Positions 37,599-46,999 of a stretch of DNA of 64,000 bases are shown here, piece by piece (positions within the stretch are counted from its first letter, which is position 1; every line of letters starts with the position of its first letter). Made by a program: the position numbers and the translations under genes. Under the pieces are notes generated by a model. That model searched no databases. It was not told the origin of the DNA and was given only the letters and a program-made list of their open reading frames with translations. Source of the stretch: Acidihalobacter yilgarnensis (GTDB taxonomy: Bacteria > Pseudomonadota > Gammaproteobacteria > DSM-5130 > Acidihalobacteraceae); the NCBI RefSeq assembly GCF_001753245.1, contig NZ_CP017415.1:1640501-1704500 (forward strand), read 5' to 3'.

Positions 37599-39038
37599 TT
37601 ATTTGTCTGGTGAGGTGTCTTGTATTCCCCAGGACGTATGGAAGCTACCGCTCCGGTCAAGTCGCTCATAGGTGTGGGCGCCGAAATAATCGCGCTGCGC
37701 CTGGATGAGATTGGCGGGCAGTCGGGCGCTGCGCCAACTGTCGTAGTAGGCCAATGCAGCGGAAAAGGCCGGCAAGGGAATACCACCTTGCGCACCCTGA
37801 GCCACTACAGCGCGCAGGTCGGATTCCAGTCCTCCAAGGCGTTGGGCGATGGCTGGAGAAAAAATGGGATTGGTCATGTGCGCACCGTGTTTGTAGGTCT
37901 CGGCGAAATGCTCGAGCAGACCGGCGCGAATGATGCAACCACCTCGCCAGATACGCGCGACGGTGGCGAGCGGGGTATCGTAACCATAGGCTGTGTTCGC
38001 CGCGGCGATGAGGTGCATACCTTGCGCATAGGATAGGGTGATCGCGGCTTCAAGCGCGCCTGCCACGCGCGCCTGCAAGGTGTCCGGTGAGGTCGAGAGG
38101 GGGCCGGGGAGTAGACGCGAAGCCAATTGACGCTCTTCGTAGTAACCCGAGAGGCCACGAGCGCTGACTGCGGCATCGATTACAGGTGTCGGTACACCCA
38201 GATCGAATGCCGCTTCACTGGTCCAGCGACCGGTCCCTTTCTGCCCCGCCTTGTCTCGAATACGGTCGAGCAGGGGACCTGCGCCGTTATCATCCGGCTG
38301 GATCAGGATGTCGGCGGTAATCTCGATGAGATAGGACGACAACGGGCCTTCACGCCAGGATGCGAACAGGTGGTGCAGATGCGCGTTGTCCAGGCCGCCG
38401 CCCCGGTGCAGCAGGTCGTAAATTTCGGCGATGAGTTGCATGAGGGCATATTCGATGCCGTTGTGTACCATTTTCACGAAATGGCCGGCACCTCCGCTGC
38501 CCATCCAGGCCACGCACGGTGCGCCATCGGACGCGACGGCGGCAGCCGGTTCGAGAAGTGGGCGGATGTGATTCCAGGCAGCCGCTTCGCCGCCAGGCAT
38601 CATGCTTGGTCCATGACGTGCGCCGGATTCGCCTCCGGAAACACCCATGCCGATGAAATGCAGTCCCTGATCCGACAGGCGACGTAGTCGGCGCTCGGTA
38701 TCGGGGTAATGAGAATTGCCACCGTCGATGATGATATCGCCGGCACGTAGATGTTTTTCGAGCTGATCCAGGGCGCTGTCGACGACGCCGGCGGGTACCA
38801 ACATTAGGACAATACGTGGAGTGCCGAGTGATCGGCTGAAGGTTTCAAGATCGGCGCTGCCGATAGCCAGTCCGGGTTGGCCGAGTTCGCTAGCGGCGCG
38901 TTGTGTGAAGCCTTCGGCCTTGCGTGGGTCCGGGTCGTAACCGGCTACGCGGGCACCATGGCTCGCAAGATTGAGGCCGAGATTCGCGCCCATGACACCT
39001 AGGCCAACGACGCCGATGTCAAATGGTGAAGTCGCCAT
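37599..39038 (-). CDS. gnd: 6-phosphogluconate dehydrogenase, decarboxylating
   Basis: This 479-residue pentose-phosphate enzyme oxidises 6-phosphogluconate to ribulose 5-phosphate and CO2, reducing NAD(P)+. The N-terminal dinucleotide fold has GLGVMGANL (about 11-19). The family signatures are IIDGGNSHYPDT near residues 98-109, GMGVSGGESGARHGPSMMPGG near 131-151 (given as landmarks), and KMVHNGIEY near 190. The all-helical C-terminal domain includes RDKAGQKGTGRWT. The length is that of the long dimeric form. The gene is intact although the adjoining zwf is destroyed, so 6-phosphogluconate must come from another source, such as a second zwf or a gluconate route. Confidence 0.95.
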   Translation of the reverse strand: MATSPFDIGVVGLGVMGANLGLNLASHGARVAGYDPDPRKAEGFTQRAASELGQPGLAIGSADLETFSRSLGTPRIVLMLVPAGVVDSALDQLEKHLRAGDIIIDGGNSHYPDTERRLRRLSDQGLHFIGMGVSGGESGARHGPSMMPGGEAAAWNHIRPLLEPAAAVASDGAPCVAWMGSGGAGHFVKMVHNGIEYALMQLIAEIYDLLHRGGGLDNAHLHHLFASWREGPLSSYLIEITADILIQPDDNGAGPLLDRIRDKAGQKGTGRWTSEAAFDLGVPTPVIDAAVSARGLSGYYEERQLASRLLPGPLSTSPDTLQARVAGALEAAITLSYAQGMHLIAAANTAYGYDTPLATVARIWRGGCIIRAGLLEHFAETYKHGAHMTNPIFSPAIAQRLGGLESDLRAVVAQGAQGGIPLPAFSAALAYYDSWRSARLPANLIQAQRDYFGAHTYERLDRSGSFHTSWGIQDTSPDK

Positions 39039-39124
39039 GCGCTACCTCCGTTGAGATGCGGGATCGGGTCGCTTTGTCTTACGGGTCTTTCCGTACGTCT
39101 AGATAAGCCGCTGGTTGGAGGGAG

Positions 39125-39149
39125 CCCCCGAGCGCGAAGTGCTCGGGGG
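39125..39149 (-). terminator. strong hairpin just after the HtrA gene
   Basis: CCCCCGAGC (39125-39133) and GCTCGGGGG (39141-39149) form a perfect 9-bp stem with a 7-base loop, 12 bases past the protease stop on the minus strand. No T-run follows, so it may act as a factor-dependent terminator or an mRNA-stabilising end. Confidence 0.55.
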
Positions 39150-39161
39150 GCGGGCCGGTTG

Positions 39162-40676
39162 TTACTTGGGTAGGGTGATCGCGGTAAACAAGGGCATTTT
39201 ATCGCGCAGGATCAGAATCGGTATTGGACGGCCAGCCGGTGCCTCGCGCACTAGGCGATTGAGCTCGGTTGATGAGCTGACGCGGTGACGGTCGAAATCA
39301 AGAATGATATCGCCAATCTGGAGGCCGCTTTGGGCGGCCACGCCATTCGGGTTCATGGCCTTGATGACCACTGCATCGTGTTTGAGTCCGAGCTCGCCGA
39401 GTTGATCGTGCGGGATTGTCTCCGTGGCAATGCCCATGCGGCCATGCCCATTTTCGACTGGCGCTTTTTCGCTGGCTTGTTTCAGTTGCTGCTCGTTCAA
39501 TTTCCCGATCTTGACCTTCAGGGTCATGTGTTTCCCGTCGCGCAGAATTTCGACCGGGACCACGGTGCCGATCGGTGTGCTGCCGACGAGCGGTGGCAAG
39601 TCGCCGGAACGCTTCACCGGCTTGCCGTCGAAATCGAGAATGATGTCGCCGGACTTGAACCCAGCCTTCGCGGCAGGGCTATTGGGTTCGACCTGAGCCA
39701 CCAGGGCGCCGATCGGCTGTTGCAGGCCAAAGGACTGTGCGAGCGACTGATCCATTCCCTGAACCATGACGCCGAGCCAGCCGTAACTCACCTTGCCGTG
39801 TGCCTTGATCTGATCGATGACGTCCTTGACGATATTGATTGGTATCGCAAAAGACAGCCCCATGAAGCCGCCGGAATTGGTATAGATTTGCGAATTGACA
39901 CCGACGACCTGGCCTTGGAGATTGAGCAGCGGGCCGCCGGAATTGCCTGGATTGACCGCCGCGTCAGTCTGGATGAAGGGCACGTAGTTTTCATCCGGCA
40001 GATTGCGCGAGAGGGCACTGATGATGCCCTGGGTCGCGGTGTAATCGAAGCCGAAGGGGTTGCCGATGGCCAGAATCCACTGACCGACCTGCAGCTGGTT
40101 GGAATTTCCTAATGGCAACGTGGGCAAGTCTTTGGCGTCAATCTTCAGTAAAGCAAGGTCGGTTCGCTTGTCCATGCCGATGACCTTGGCCGTGTACTCA
40201 TGCCTATCCAGCAGACGTACTTTGAGCTCGGTGTCGCCGACGACGACGTGCCGATTGGTCACGATATAGCCGTTCGACGAGATGATGAAACCGGAGCCGA
40301 GAATTCGCTCCTTGCTCTCGAATGGCTGGTCGAAGGGATTGTTTGGCCCGAAAAAGTGCTTGAAGAATTGGCGGAACGGACTGTTAGGCGGCAAATCAGG
40401 CATGGCCTGTTGTTGCTGTTGCTGCTCACTCGCGCCGCTCTTGATGATGCGTACACCGGTGATGCTGACGACCGCAGGGGCTGCCTTGTGAACCAGCTGC
40501 GTAAAGTCCGGCAGGCCGCTCAGTTGAGGGGCCGTGGCTGTGCTCGATTGCGCTGCAGACGGCGCATGGCTGCTGTCCGAGGAATCCTGGGCACAGGCCT
40601 GAGTGGTGAGCGCGAGCAGCGCGACGAGCGAAAGGGATAACCAGCGGCGGGTCTGATGGATATTGGTATGATTCAT
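39162..40676 (-). CDS. HtrA/DegP-type periplasmic serine protease
   Basis: This 504-residue envelope quality-control protease has an N-terminal export signal (about 1-29). The signal ends ALTTQACAQ, so a lipoprotein form is possible but the lipobox is poor. The trypsin-like domain (about 85-290) has the triad: His in YIVTNRHVVVGD, Asp in RTDLALLKI and Ser in NPGNSGGPLL. Two PDZ domains follow (about 295-385 and 415-500). Residues about 88-97 contain a run of Gln (SEQQQQQQAM) in the LA loop region. The gene stands alone, with 380 non-coding bases upstream and a hairpin downstream. I found no convincing sigmaE promoter. Confidence 0.93.
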   Translation of the reverse strand: MNHTNIHQTRRWLSLSLVALLALTTQACAQDSSDSSHAPSAAQSSTATAPQLSGLPDFTQLVHKAAPAVVSITGVRIIKSGASEQQQQQQAMPDLPPNSPFRQFFKHFFGPNNPFDQPFESKERILGSGFIISSNGYIVTNRHVVVGDTELKVRLLDRHEYTAKVIGMDKRTDLALLKIDAKDLPTLPLGNSNQLQVGQWILAIGNPFGFDYTATQGIISALSRNLPDENYVPFIQTDAAVNPGNSGGPLLNLQGQVVGVNSQIYTNSGGFMGLSFAIPINIVKDVIDQIKAHGKVSYGWLGVMVQGMDQSLAQSFGLQQPIGALVAQVEPNSPAAKAGFKSGDIILDFDGKPVKRSGDLPPLVGSTPIGTVVPVEILRDGKHMTLKVKIGKLNEQQLKQASEKAPVENGHGRMGIATETIPHDQLGELGLKHDAVVIKAMNPNGVAAQSGLQIGDIILDFDRHRVSSSTELNRLVREAPAGRPIPILILRDKMPLFTAITLPK

Positions 40677-41057
40677 GAGCGACTTCCGTTTCCTGCGGTC
40701 AAGTTCCTGCCAACCAGGGCGAGAGCAAGCACATATATAGTTGAAAATGTGGTAGCGCTACTTGCCTGTGATTTATGACTACCACGTATGGGCCGAGTTC
40801 CTGTGCCCGCAAACAGGATAGCCCATCTGGCGGGCGACCTGCACGCGACCCCAGTCGAATGAGGGGGTAATTCGCAGGATCAAATGCCCCGCGTTAAGCC
40901 TGTGTGAAGTTCGTCTAGATCCAAGGCGCACTTGATGATGGCAGGCCGGCGCGCTTAGGGATTCAAAATAAATCGCAACTGTCTCGCGAATCGATTCGTG
41001 GCAGGTGTATCAGTCTGCCTTATCCCACGGGTAGGTAAAAATATGTAAAAGCTCGAT
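40677..41057. other. intergenic region upstream of the HtrA gene
   Basis: About 380 bases without a gene. The half next to the protease probably carries its promoter: on the minus strand an AT-rich CTATATATG lies about 60 bases before the start. GTGGTAG at 40749-40755 and CTACCAC at 40779-40785 form an inverted repeat and GTAGCGCTAC is a short palindrome, both possible operator elements. A further palindrome CGAATCGATTCG lies near 40990. Confidence 0.4.
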
Positions 41058-41270
41058 TCAGTGGGATTGTGCGGCAATTGCCCGTATCAGCCGTCGCTTC
41101 AGCCAGTGTCGCGCGGGCGGAAATCCACCAAGCGCCAGACCGCTAGCGAAGGCCAGAAGCAATGGTCTGGATGCAGGTTCGAGCAGGCGTAACGGCCAGG
41201 GTTCGCGGCGTGCTACGGCGCGTAGACGCTGACGTGCGATCCTCAGCGAATCCGGCGGCTGGCCAGCCAT
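41058..41270 (-). CDS. small YqjK-like protein
   Basis: This 70-residue protein has a basic N-terminal half (RIARQRLRAVARREPW) and one probable membrane-associated helix (PLLLAFASGLALGGF). It is the third gene after a DUF883 gene and a small membrane gene, the order of E. coli yqjD-yqjE-yqjK, and the size fits YqjK. The match rests mainly on position. The ATG at 41270 lies inside the 3' end of the preceding gene (28-base overlap), so the two are probably translationally coupled. A longer frame extends upstream to 41366 but would lie within the preceding gene. Confidence 0.55.
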   Translation of the reverse strand: MAGQPPDSLRIARQRLRAVARREPWPLRLLEPASRPLLLAFASGLALGGFPPARHWLKRRLIRAIAAQSH

Positions 41271-41449
41271 CCAACTCCCCCCGCCGATAGCAGCAATACG
41301 CTCCCTGTGAGCAGCAATGCGGCAACCGGTCCAAGATAAGCGGTCAACCAACGTTCGAAACCCCAAGCGAGCAGCAGCAGGCCAGCGAGTAACAGACAGG
41401 CGGCCACGAGGCTGAGCCAGAGCGCAACCCCGAGGCGCATGATTGCCAC
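41243..41449 (-). CDS. YqjE-like (holin-superfamily) small membrane protein
   Basis: Two adjacent transmembrane helices (ALWLSLVAACLLLAGLLLLA as 20 residues, then AALLLTGSVLLLSAGGVGWL) with a short basic tail match the YqjE / 'phage holin family' proteins that sit beside DUF883 genes. These are not phage holins in function. The only conventional start is GTG 41449, giving 68 residues. The frame continues upstream as an amphipathic helix (NYLTEWLLSLLDLLHLEGQS) that the family normally has, up to a CTG at 41518 overlapping the DUF883 stop as CTGA. The true protein may therefore be 91 residues, starting at CTG. Confidence 0.65.
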   Translation of the reverse strand: MAIMRLGVALWLSLVAACLLLAGLLLLAWGFERWLTAYLGPVAALLLTGSVLLLSAGGVGWLASRRIR

Positions 41450-41514
41450 CCGGAGGGATTGACCCTCAAGGTGCAGTAGATCGAGCAGTGACAGCAGCCA
41501 CTCGGTGAGGTAAT

Positions 41515-41835
41515 TCAGCGCCGCCCCCCAAGGTCGAGGAGTTTGGCTAGCACGAAGCCGACGCCGAAGGATACGAGCAGGCTGGTTAAGGGCCGCTCGC
41601 CAACCTGTTTCTCGAAGGCATCGTAGTATTCGCGACCTTGTTCGCCGGCTTGACTGGCTTGCTGCTTGAGTCGCTCACGCGCCTGGGCGACACCGGCCTT
41701 GACCTGCGCCCGCGCCTCGTCCGCACGCCCGCCGGCGATATCCTTGAGCGCGCGGGTGAGTTCAGCGACATCCTGGCGTAGCTTGCCCAGATCTTCGCGA
41801 ATGATGTTGATTTCGTCCTTGGGACTGTCTGCCAT
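41515..41835 (-). CDS. DUF883 family protein (YqjD/ElaB-like)
   Basis: This 106-residue protein has a long charged helical segment (about residues 8-80: EDLGKLRQDVAELTRALKDI, then AGVAQARERLKQQ) and a C-terminal transmembrane helix (about 84-102, LTSLLVSFGVGFVLAKLL). This is the DUF883 layout. YqjD and ElaB are C-tail-anchored, bind ribosomes and are stationary-phase or stress induced in E. coli; the same role here is inferred. It is the first gene of the three-gene membrane set at 41058-41835. Confidence 0.88.
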   Translation of the reverse strand: MADSPKDEINIIREDLGKLRQDVAELTRALKDIAGGRADEARAQVKAGVAQARERLKQQASQAGEQGREYYDAFEKQVGERPLTSLLVSFGVGFVLAKLLDLGGRR

Positions 41836-42011
41836 GGCATTACCTCATGCGGTGTGTGCCGAGCCTGGATGATTGGCGGGTATCGAGTATTTGATAGTCT
41901 AGGGCAAACCGTCGTTTGCCACCTGATTGTTTATGCCTGCATGGCTGACGGTCGCCAAGATAACCCTGAAAAGAGTAGTTCAATTGGGCATGACATGGAA
42001 TTCGGCGTGAT

Positions 42012-43736
42012 TTATCCCAGGCGCGTGTAAGCGGTCAGTGCGTTGTCTCCGTGTAGGATATCTGCGGGCGCACCATGGGAAACCACGCGCCCATGCTCGA
42101 TCACATAAACCTCATCCATGTGTCGCAAGGCATGAGGGCGATGCGTAATCAACAATACGCTGCGGCCATCCATGGCTGATTCGATGGCGTCGAGTACGTG
42201 CGCTTCCGCATCGGCATCCAAACCTTCGGTGGGCTCATCCAGGATCAGGAATGGAGCGTCCTTGAGCAAAGCGCGGGCGATGGCGACGCGACGCGCTTGT
42301 CCGCCCGAAAGACGTATGCCGGCTTCACCGACGAAGGTGTCATAGCCCGCTGGGAAACCCATGATTTCGTCATGGATGCGGGCTTGTTTGGCCGCAGCCA
42401 TGATCTGCACCTCGTCAGCATCCGGGCGGGCCAACAGCAGATTGCCACGAATGGTGGTATTGAACAGGTGTGTGCGCTGCGAGACGACGGCGCAGAAGCG
42501 GCGTAAATCCTCGCCGCTGTATTCGCGCAATTCGCGCCCGCCCAACATAATACTGCCATCTTGGTAATCCCAAAAGCGCATCAACAGATTGATCAAGGTG
42601 GTTTTGCCTGAGCCAGTAGCGCCAATGAGGGCGACACGATGTCCGGCCGGCAGGGTGAGATCGAATCCGTTCAGTGCCCAGTTGGCATCGTCGGCATAGC
42701 GCATCCGCACGCCCTTGCAGTGCAAATCGGCTGTACTTGGGCGAGGGGCCGGTACTGCCGGGTCCTCGACTTGGGGGCAGGTATCGATGATTTCGAAGAT
42801 GCGCCGGGCGGCGGCGAGTGTTTCGCCCAGATTCTGGAAGGCGAGCGGTAGACCGCTGACGGTTTCGAAACTGGCCATGACGAAGAGGGCAATCATCGCT
42901 AGGTCCGGCCCGCTAAGCATTCCTTGATTGACCAGAGGAATGGCAATCAATAAGGCAAACCAGATCGACAGTTGTGTGATCCACCCGTTGCCGGCGGTGG
43001 CAAGGCCGGTAATTCGACTGAGTTTGTGCTGCTGATCGATTAGCGCATGGGTGAGTTCGCCGACGCGTTCGATTTGCCGCCCAGAGGCGCCGTACACGCG
43101 CAGCTCGCCCTGGCCCTGGATACCATCGACCACGCTAGCCCGTAGTGTCGAACGCACCTCGACGGCTTTTCCGCCTGGTCGCTTGCCGGCACGATGGGCC
43201 AAATAGGGAATGCCGATACCGGAAAGGATAAGGCCCGCCAGATTGATCAGCGCGACGGGGAAACTGAAGACGGCCATGAAACCAAACAGTATGGCCACTC
43301 CGATCAGGGCCGCGACGCTGGGGGCCAGAACGCGCAGGTAGAAATTATCGAGCGTATCGATGTCGGCGCGAATCCGGCTGAGCAGATCGCCGCCACGATA
43401 ATACTGGATACGGGCAGGGGCTAGCGGCTCCAGATGTTCGTAAAACCAGACACGTAGATGGGCGAGTAGGCGGAGGGTGGCCTCATGGGTGACCAGTCGT
43501 TCCAGATAGCGTCCGCCTGTGCGCAGAATAGCCAGTCCACGGATTCCAGCTGCCGGGGTGAAATAGTCCATGCTGACGTGGGCAAGGCCTGCGGCGGCCA
43601 TGGCGGTAATGAACCAACCAGAGAGTGCAAGCAGGCCGATATTGGCCAGCATCACGACCAGGCTCAGGGCAATACCCGCGAGCATCCAGCGGGTATATGG
43701 GGCGAAAAGACCTAATAGGCGGCGCAGGTCTTTCAT
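42012..43736 (-). CDS. cydC: heterodimeric thiol ABC exporter subunit CydC
   Basis: This 574-residue ABC half-transporter, with CydD, exports cysteine and glutathione to the periplasm and is needed to assemble cytochrome bd. Six transmembrane helices (about 10-320) precede the nucleotide-binding domain, with Walker A IGATGSGKTTLINL (about 372), signature LSGGQARR and Walker B FLILDEPTEGLD. Its start overlaps the cydD stop by 4 bases (translational coupling). It is the last gene of the seven-gene unit that begins at cydA, which supports a dedicated role in bd-oxidase biogenesis. Confidence 0.93.
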   Translation of the reverse strand: MKDLRRLLGLFAPYTRWMLAGIALSLVVMLANIGLLALSGWFITAMAAAGLAHVSMDYFTPAAGIRGLAILRTGGRYLERLVTHEATLRLLAHLRVWFYEHLEPLAPARIQYYRGGDLLSRIRADIDTLDNFYLRVLAPSVAALIGVAILFGFMAVFSFPVALINLAGLILSGIGIPYLAHRAGKRPGGKAVEVRSTLRASVVDGIQGQGELRVYGASGRQIERVGELTHALIDQQHKLSRITGLATAGNGWITQLSIWFALLIAIPLVNQGMLSGPDLAMIALFVMASFETVSGLPLAFQNLGETLAAARRIFEIIDTCPQVEDPAVPAPRPSTADLHCKGVRMRYADDANWALNGFDLTLPAGHRVALIGATGSGKTTLINLLMRFWDYQDGSIMLGGRELREYSGEDLRRFCAVVSQRTHLFNTTIRGNLLLARPDADEVQIMAAAKQARIHDEIMGFPAGYDTFVGEAGIRLSGGQARRVAIARALLKDAPFLILDEPTEGLDADAEAHVLDAIESAMDGRSVLLITHRPHALRHMDEVYVIEHGRVVSHGAPADILHGDNALTAYTRLG

Positions 43737-45502
43737 GCGGCACTTCCCTCATAGGCGTGGCATAGACGTGCGTAAAGACCGTCATCAATGATCAGTTGGT
43801 CATGCGTGCCGCTCTCGACGAGCTGCCCGTTGTCGAGGACTAATATGCGATCAGCACGGCGCACGGTTTCCAGCCGATGCGCGATGCTTAATACGGTTCG
43901 TCCTTGCGCGAGACGCTCAACGGCATGGGTGATCAGACGCTCGCTGTCTGGGTCGAGGCTGGCGGTAGGTTCGTCGAGGATGAGCAGCGGGGCATTTTTG
44001 AGGAAGGCTCGTGCCAGTGCGATACGTTGGATCTGACCGCCGGATAAGCCTTGTCCACGGTCGCCGACGCGTGTGTCGTAACCGTGTGGCAACTGGCGGA
44101 TAAAGGTGTCTGCGTGCGCCTGCTCAGCGGCCTCGCGCACGGCGGTCATGTCTGCGCCGGTATTACCCAGTCGGATATTGTCGAGCACACTGCCATGAAA
44201 CAGTGTCGGGCGTTGCGGCACCCAGGCCAGATGACGCAACCAATCGTCGGGTGCGAGGGTATGCAGAGGCATACCGTTCACATAGATCGTGCCTGAATTG
44301 GGCTGCAGAAAGCCGAGCACCAGCTGGATCACGGTGCTCTTGCCCGCACCACTGGGGCCCACCATCGCGACTCGTTCGCCGGCCTCAAGCCTGAAATCAA
44401 GTTTACTGAGCACGGGTACTTCGCTGGTATAGGCGAAATCGACGCACTCGAAGCGTAGGTCGATCGCGCCTTCCCTCGCGAGCGCGCCGCTGCCGCTTGC
44501 CGGCGCCGGAGGCGTGGCCTCCATCAATTCGACCATGCGTTCTGCGGCGCCGATGGCTTCCATGCGGGCGTGGTATTGCGTGCCCATGTTGCGCAACGGC
44601 AGGTAGAACTCCGGGGCAAGCAGCAGCACGAAGAAGCCGGGCAGATAGTGGATGTCGCCATAGAGCAAACGGAAGCCGATGAATACAGCAACCATCGCGA
44701 TACTCAGCGTGGCGAGAAATTCCAGCGCCAACGAGGATAGGAAAGCGACGCGTAGTACCGCCATTGTGCTCTGCCGGTATTGGTCTGAGATGCGGGCAAT
44801 GACCTCAGCTTCGGCACGACTAGCGTTGAATAGTTTGAGCGTGGTCAAGCCTTCGATCATATCCAGGAAGTGGGCGCTCATGCGTGCGAGCCTGCGCCAC
44901 TGTCGCTGATTCAGTCGTTCGGCGCCCTTGCCGATGATGATCATGAAGACGGGGATCAAGGGTGCGGTGAGCACCATGATCAACCCGGACACCCAATCGG
45001 CCGGGAACACGAAAACGAGGATCGAAAATGGAATCAGGGCAGCCAATGCCGATTGCGGGAGATACAGTGCATAGTATTTTTCCAGTGACTCGACGCCATC
45101 CACCAAGGTGTTGGCGAGTTCGCCGCTGCGTTGCGTACGCGTCCATGCCGGGCCGAGCGTCTCCACGCGCTGATAGAGCATCGCACGCAGGTGGCGCTTA
45201 ATGCGCGAGGCGATCGAGAAGGCCGCGGATTCCGAAAACACCGCGACAAGGGCACGCAGCGCGAACACGCCGAGCAGGGCCGCGAGTGGCGTGGAGATTG
45301 CGGCCATTTCCTGTCCTCGGATTGCCACCGCATCGACGATCCGTGCGAGTAGCCAGGCCTGCAGGATGATCAGGAATCCGGCGAGCAGGCCGAGACCTAC
45401 GGTGAGCGTTACGGGAAGCCGGACCAGCGGGGCGTATTGTCTGAGCCAGCGATCCAGGGCCTTGCCGGCTTCGCGAGTTCTGGGGGCTTGCGCGTTCGTC
45501 AT
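43733..45502 (-). CDS. cydD: heterodimeric thiol ABC exporter subunit CydD
   Basis: This 589-residue partner of CydC has six transmembrane helices (about 25-330) and a nucleotide-binding domain with Walker A VGPSGAGKSTVIQL (about 384), signature LSGGQIQR and Walker B LLILDEPTASLD. It comes before cydC on the minus strand, as in most genomes. It lies 21 bases after the stop of the sigma54 activator gene, so regulator and exporter are probably on one transcript. Confidence 0.94.
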   Translation of the reverse strand: MTNAQAPRTREAGKALDRWLRQYAPLVRLPVTLTVGLGLLAGFLIILQAWLLARIVDAVAIRGQEMAAISTPLAALLGVFALRALVAVFSESAAFSIASRIKRHLRAMLYQRVETLGPAWTRTQRSGELANTLVDGVESLEKYYALYLPQSALAALIPFSILVFVFPADWVSGLIMVLTAPLIPVFMIIIGKGAERLNQRQWRRLARMSAHFLDMIEGLTTLKLFNASRAEAEVIARISDQYRQSTMAVLRVAFLSSLALEFLATLSIAMVAVFIGFRLLYGDIHYLPGFFVLLLAPEFYLPLRNMGTQYHARMEAIGAAERMVELMEATPPAPASGSGALAREGAIDLRFECVDFAYTSEVPVLSKLDFRLEAGERVAMVGPSGAGKSTVIQLVLGFLQPNSGTIYVNGMPLHTLAPDDWLRHLAWVPQRPTLFHGSVLDNIRLGNTGADMTAVREAAEQAHADTFIRQLPHGYDTRVGDRGQGLSGGQIQRIALARAFLKNAPLLILDEPTASLDPDSERLITHAVERLAQGRTVLSIAHRLETVRRADRILVLDNGQLVESGTHDQLIIDDGLYARLCHAYEGSAA

Positions 45503-45523
45503 GGGATTTTGTGTGCCAGGGGA

Positions 45524-46927
45524 TCAGCCGGATTGTCGTTGGAGTTGGTATTTCTGCATGCGATAACGCAGGGTCTCGCGAGTGGTGCGCAGTGCCCGCG
45601 CGGTTGCTGAGACATTGTAATCGTGTTGCTCCAGTGCAGCCTCGATGACGCGACGATCCATGTCATCCAAGGCGAGACTGCCGTCCAGCGGCAGGCAAAT
45701 GTGCGGCGTGGATGGCGCACCGGGGCGGTTGGGAAATTCAGCGGCCGTCGGCGGCGGGCCCAGTTGCAACCACTGAGCCGAAAACGTGCCGTGCTCGCTC
45801 AGCAGGACGCTGCGTTCGATGACGTTGCGTAATTCGCGAACATTGCCCGGCCAGTGATGCGCCTTGAGACGCGTCATGATGTGCGGAGGGATCTCGCGAA
45901 CCCGGCGACCGGCCTTGGCATTGAACTCCGCGACGAAGGCCGGTACCAGTTCGTCGAGATCCTCCGGACGCTCGCGTAAGGGCGGCAATTCGATCTGAAA
46001 GACGCTTAGACGATGATAAAGATCGGCGCGGAAGCGCTCATCGCGGACATGTTCCGCCAGATTGCGGTGGGTGGCAGCGATGACCTGCACGTTGATGCTG
46101 ATTTCCCGATCTCCGCCCAGACGTCGAATGTAGCGTTCCTCGATGGCCATGAGCAGCTTGGCCTGCAGGTCGGGGTCCAGTTCGCCGATTTCGTCGAGGA
46201 ATAGCGTGCCACCGTCGGCTTGTTCGAAGAGTCCACGATGGCGGCTGCGGGCGCCAGTAAAGGCGCCGGCCTCGTGACCGAACAGCTCGGACTCGATCAA
46301 TTCACGGGGTAACGCGGCGCAATTGAGTTGTACCATGGGGCCGTCAGCGCGCGCGCCGGTGTGATGCAGGATACGCGCGGCAAGCCCCTTGCCAGACCCG
46401 GTCTCGCCCATGATGAGCAGGGTGCTGAAGGGCGCGCGCGCAAGCCGTTCGAGGAGTTCTCGAACTTGGCGGTTGGCTTGGCTGTTGCCGTACATGGCCT
46501 CCGGTGTGTAGCGGGCGGAACCCTCGCGTTGTTGTTGATCCAGTCGACGCTGGGCACGGGCACTGCGTGCCGCACCAGCGACCACCAAGTCGAGCCGGTC
46601 GCGGTCGCAGGGTTTTTCGAGGAATTCGTGTGCGCCCAAGTGCAACGCTCGTACGGAGTCGGGCACGCTGCCGTAACCGGTCAGCAGCACCCATTCTGAA
46701 TGGATGGCGGCCTTGCGAGCATCGGCGAGCAGGTCCAGACCGTTGCCGTCGGGCAAACTCATATCGGATAGGACGACCAGGGGATCGAGTTGATTATCGA
46801 ACAGGCAGCGGCGCGCCTCCGCGGCCGTCGTAGCCAGCGTGACCTCCCAGTGTTCGCGCTGAAAATGGCGGGCCAGTTCGTTACCCAGCAGCGTCTCGTC
46901 CTCGATGATCAGCAAGGTCTCGGGCAT
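45524..46927 (-). CDS. NtrC-family sigma54-dependent response regulator
   Basis: This 467-residue activator has a receiver (about 1-120) with EDE at 10-12 and phospho-acceptor Asp55 in VVLSDMSLPDGN. The AAA+ domain (about 145-375) has Walker A GETGSGKG, the sigma54-contacting loop GAFTGA in HEAGAFTGARSRH, and Walker B LFLDEIGELD. The C-terminal Fis-type helix-turn-helix (about 420-462) reads NVSATARALRTTRETLRYRM. It should activate RpoN promoters in response to the adjacent kinase. The intact GAFTGA loop and the perfect RpoN site upstream of cydA make its own operon the obvious target. The kinase gene ends 72 bases upstream. Confidence 0.93.
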   Translation of the reverse strand: MPETLLIIEDETLLGNELARHFQREHWEVTLATTAAEARRCLFDNQLDPLVVLSDMSLPDGNGLDLLADARKAAIHSEWVLLTGYGSVPDSVRALHLGAHEFLEKPCDRDRLDLVVAGAARSARAQRRLDQQQREGSARYTPEAMYGNSQANRQVRELLERLARAPFSTLLIMGETGSGKGLAARILHHTGARADGPMVQLNCAALPRELIESELFGHEAGAFTGARSRHRGLFEQADGGTLFLDEIGELDPDLQAKLLMAIEERYIRRLGGDREISINVQVIAATHRNLAEHVRDERFRADLYHRLSVFQIELPPLRERPEDLDELVPAFVAEFNAKAGRRVREIPPHIMTRLKAHHWPGNVRELRNVIERSVLLSEHGTFSAQWLQLGPPPTAAEFPNRPGAPSTPHICLPLDGSLALDDMDRRVIEAALEQHDYNVSATARALRTTRETLRYRMQKYQLQRQSG

Positions 46928-46999
46928 GGCAGATATTGGTTTCGTGTTGTGAACAAGGGCGACATTATCCTCCTTGCGGGGCTGTCCGGGGGTTCGGTG

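Noticed and set aside
40695-40720. sigmaE promoter for the HtrA-type protease
   Set aside because: GGAACTT is present, but the matching -10 would fall at the start codon and does not match; rejected.
41243-41449. Phage holin, hence a prophage remnant
   Set aside because: The gene sits in a YqjD/YqjE/YqjK-like trio and no other phage gene is present.
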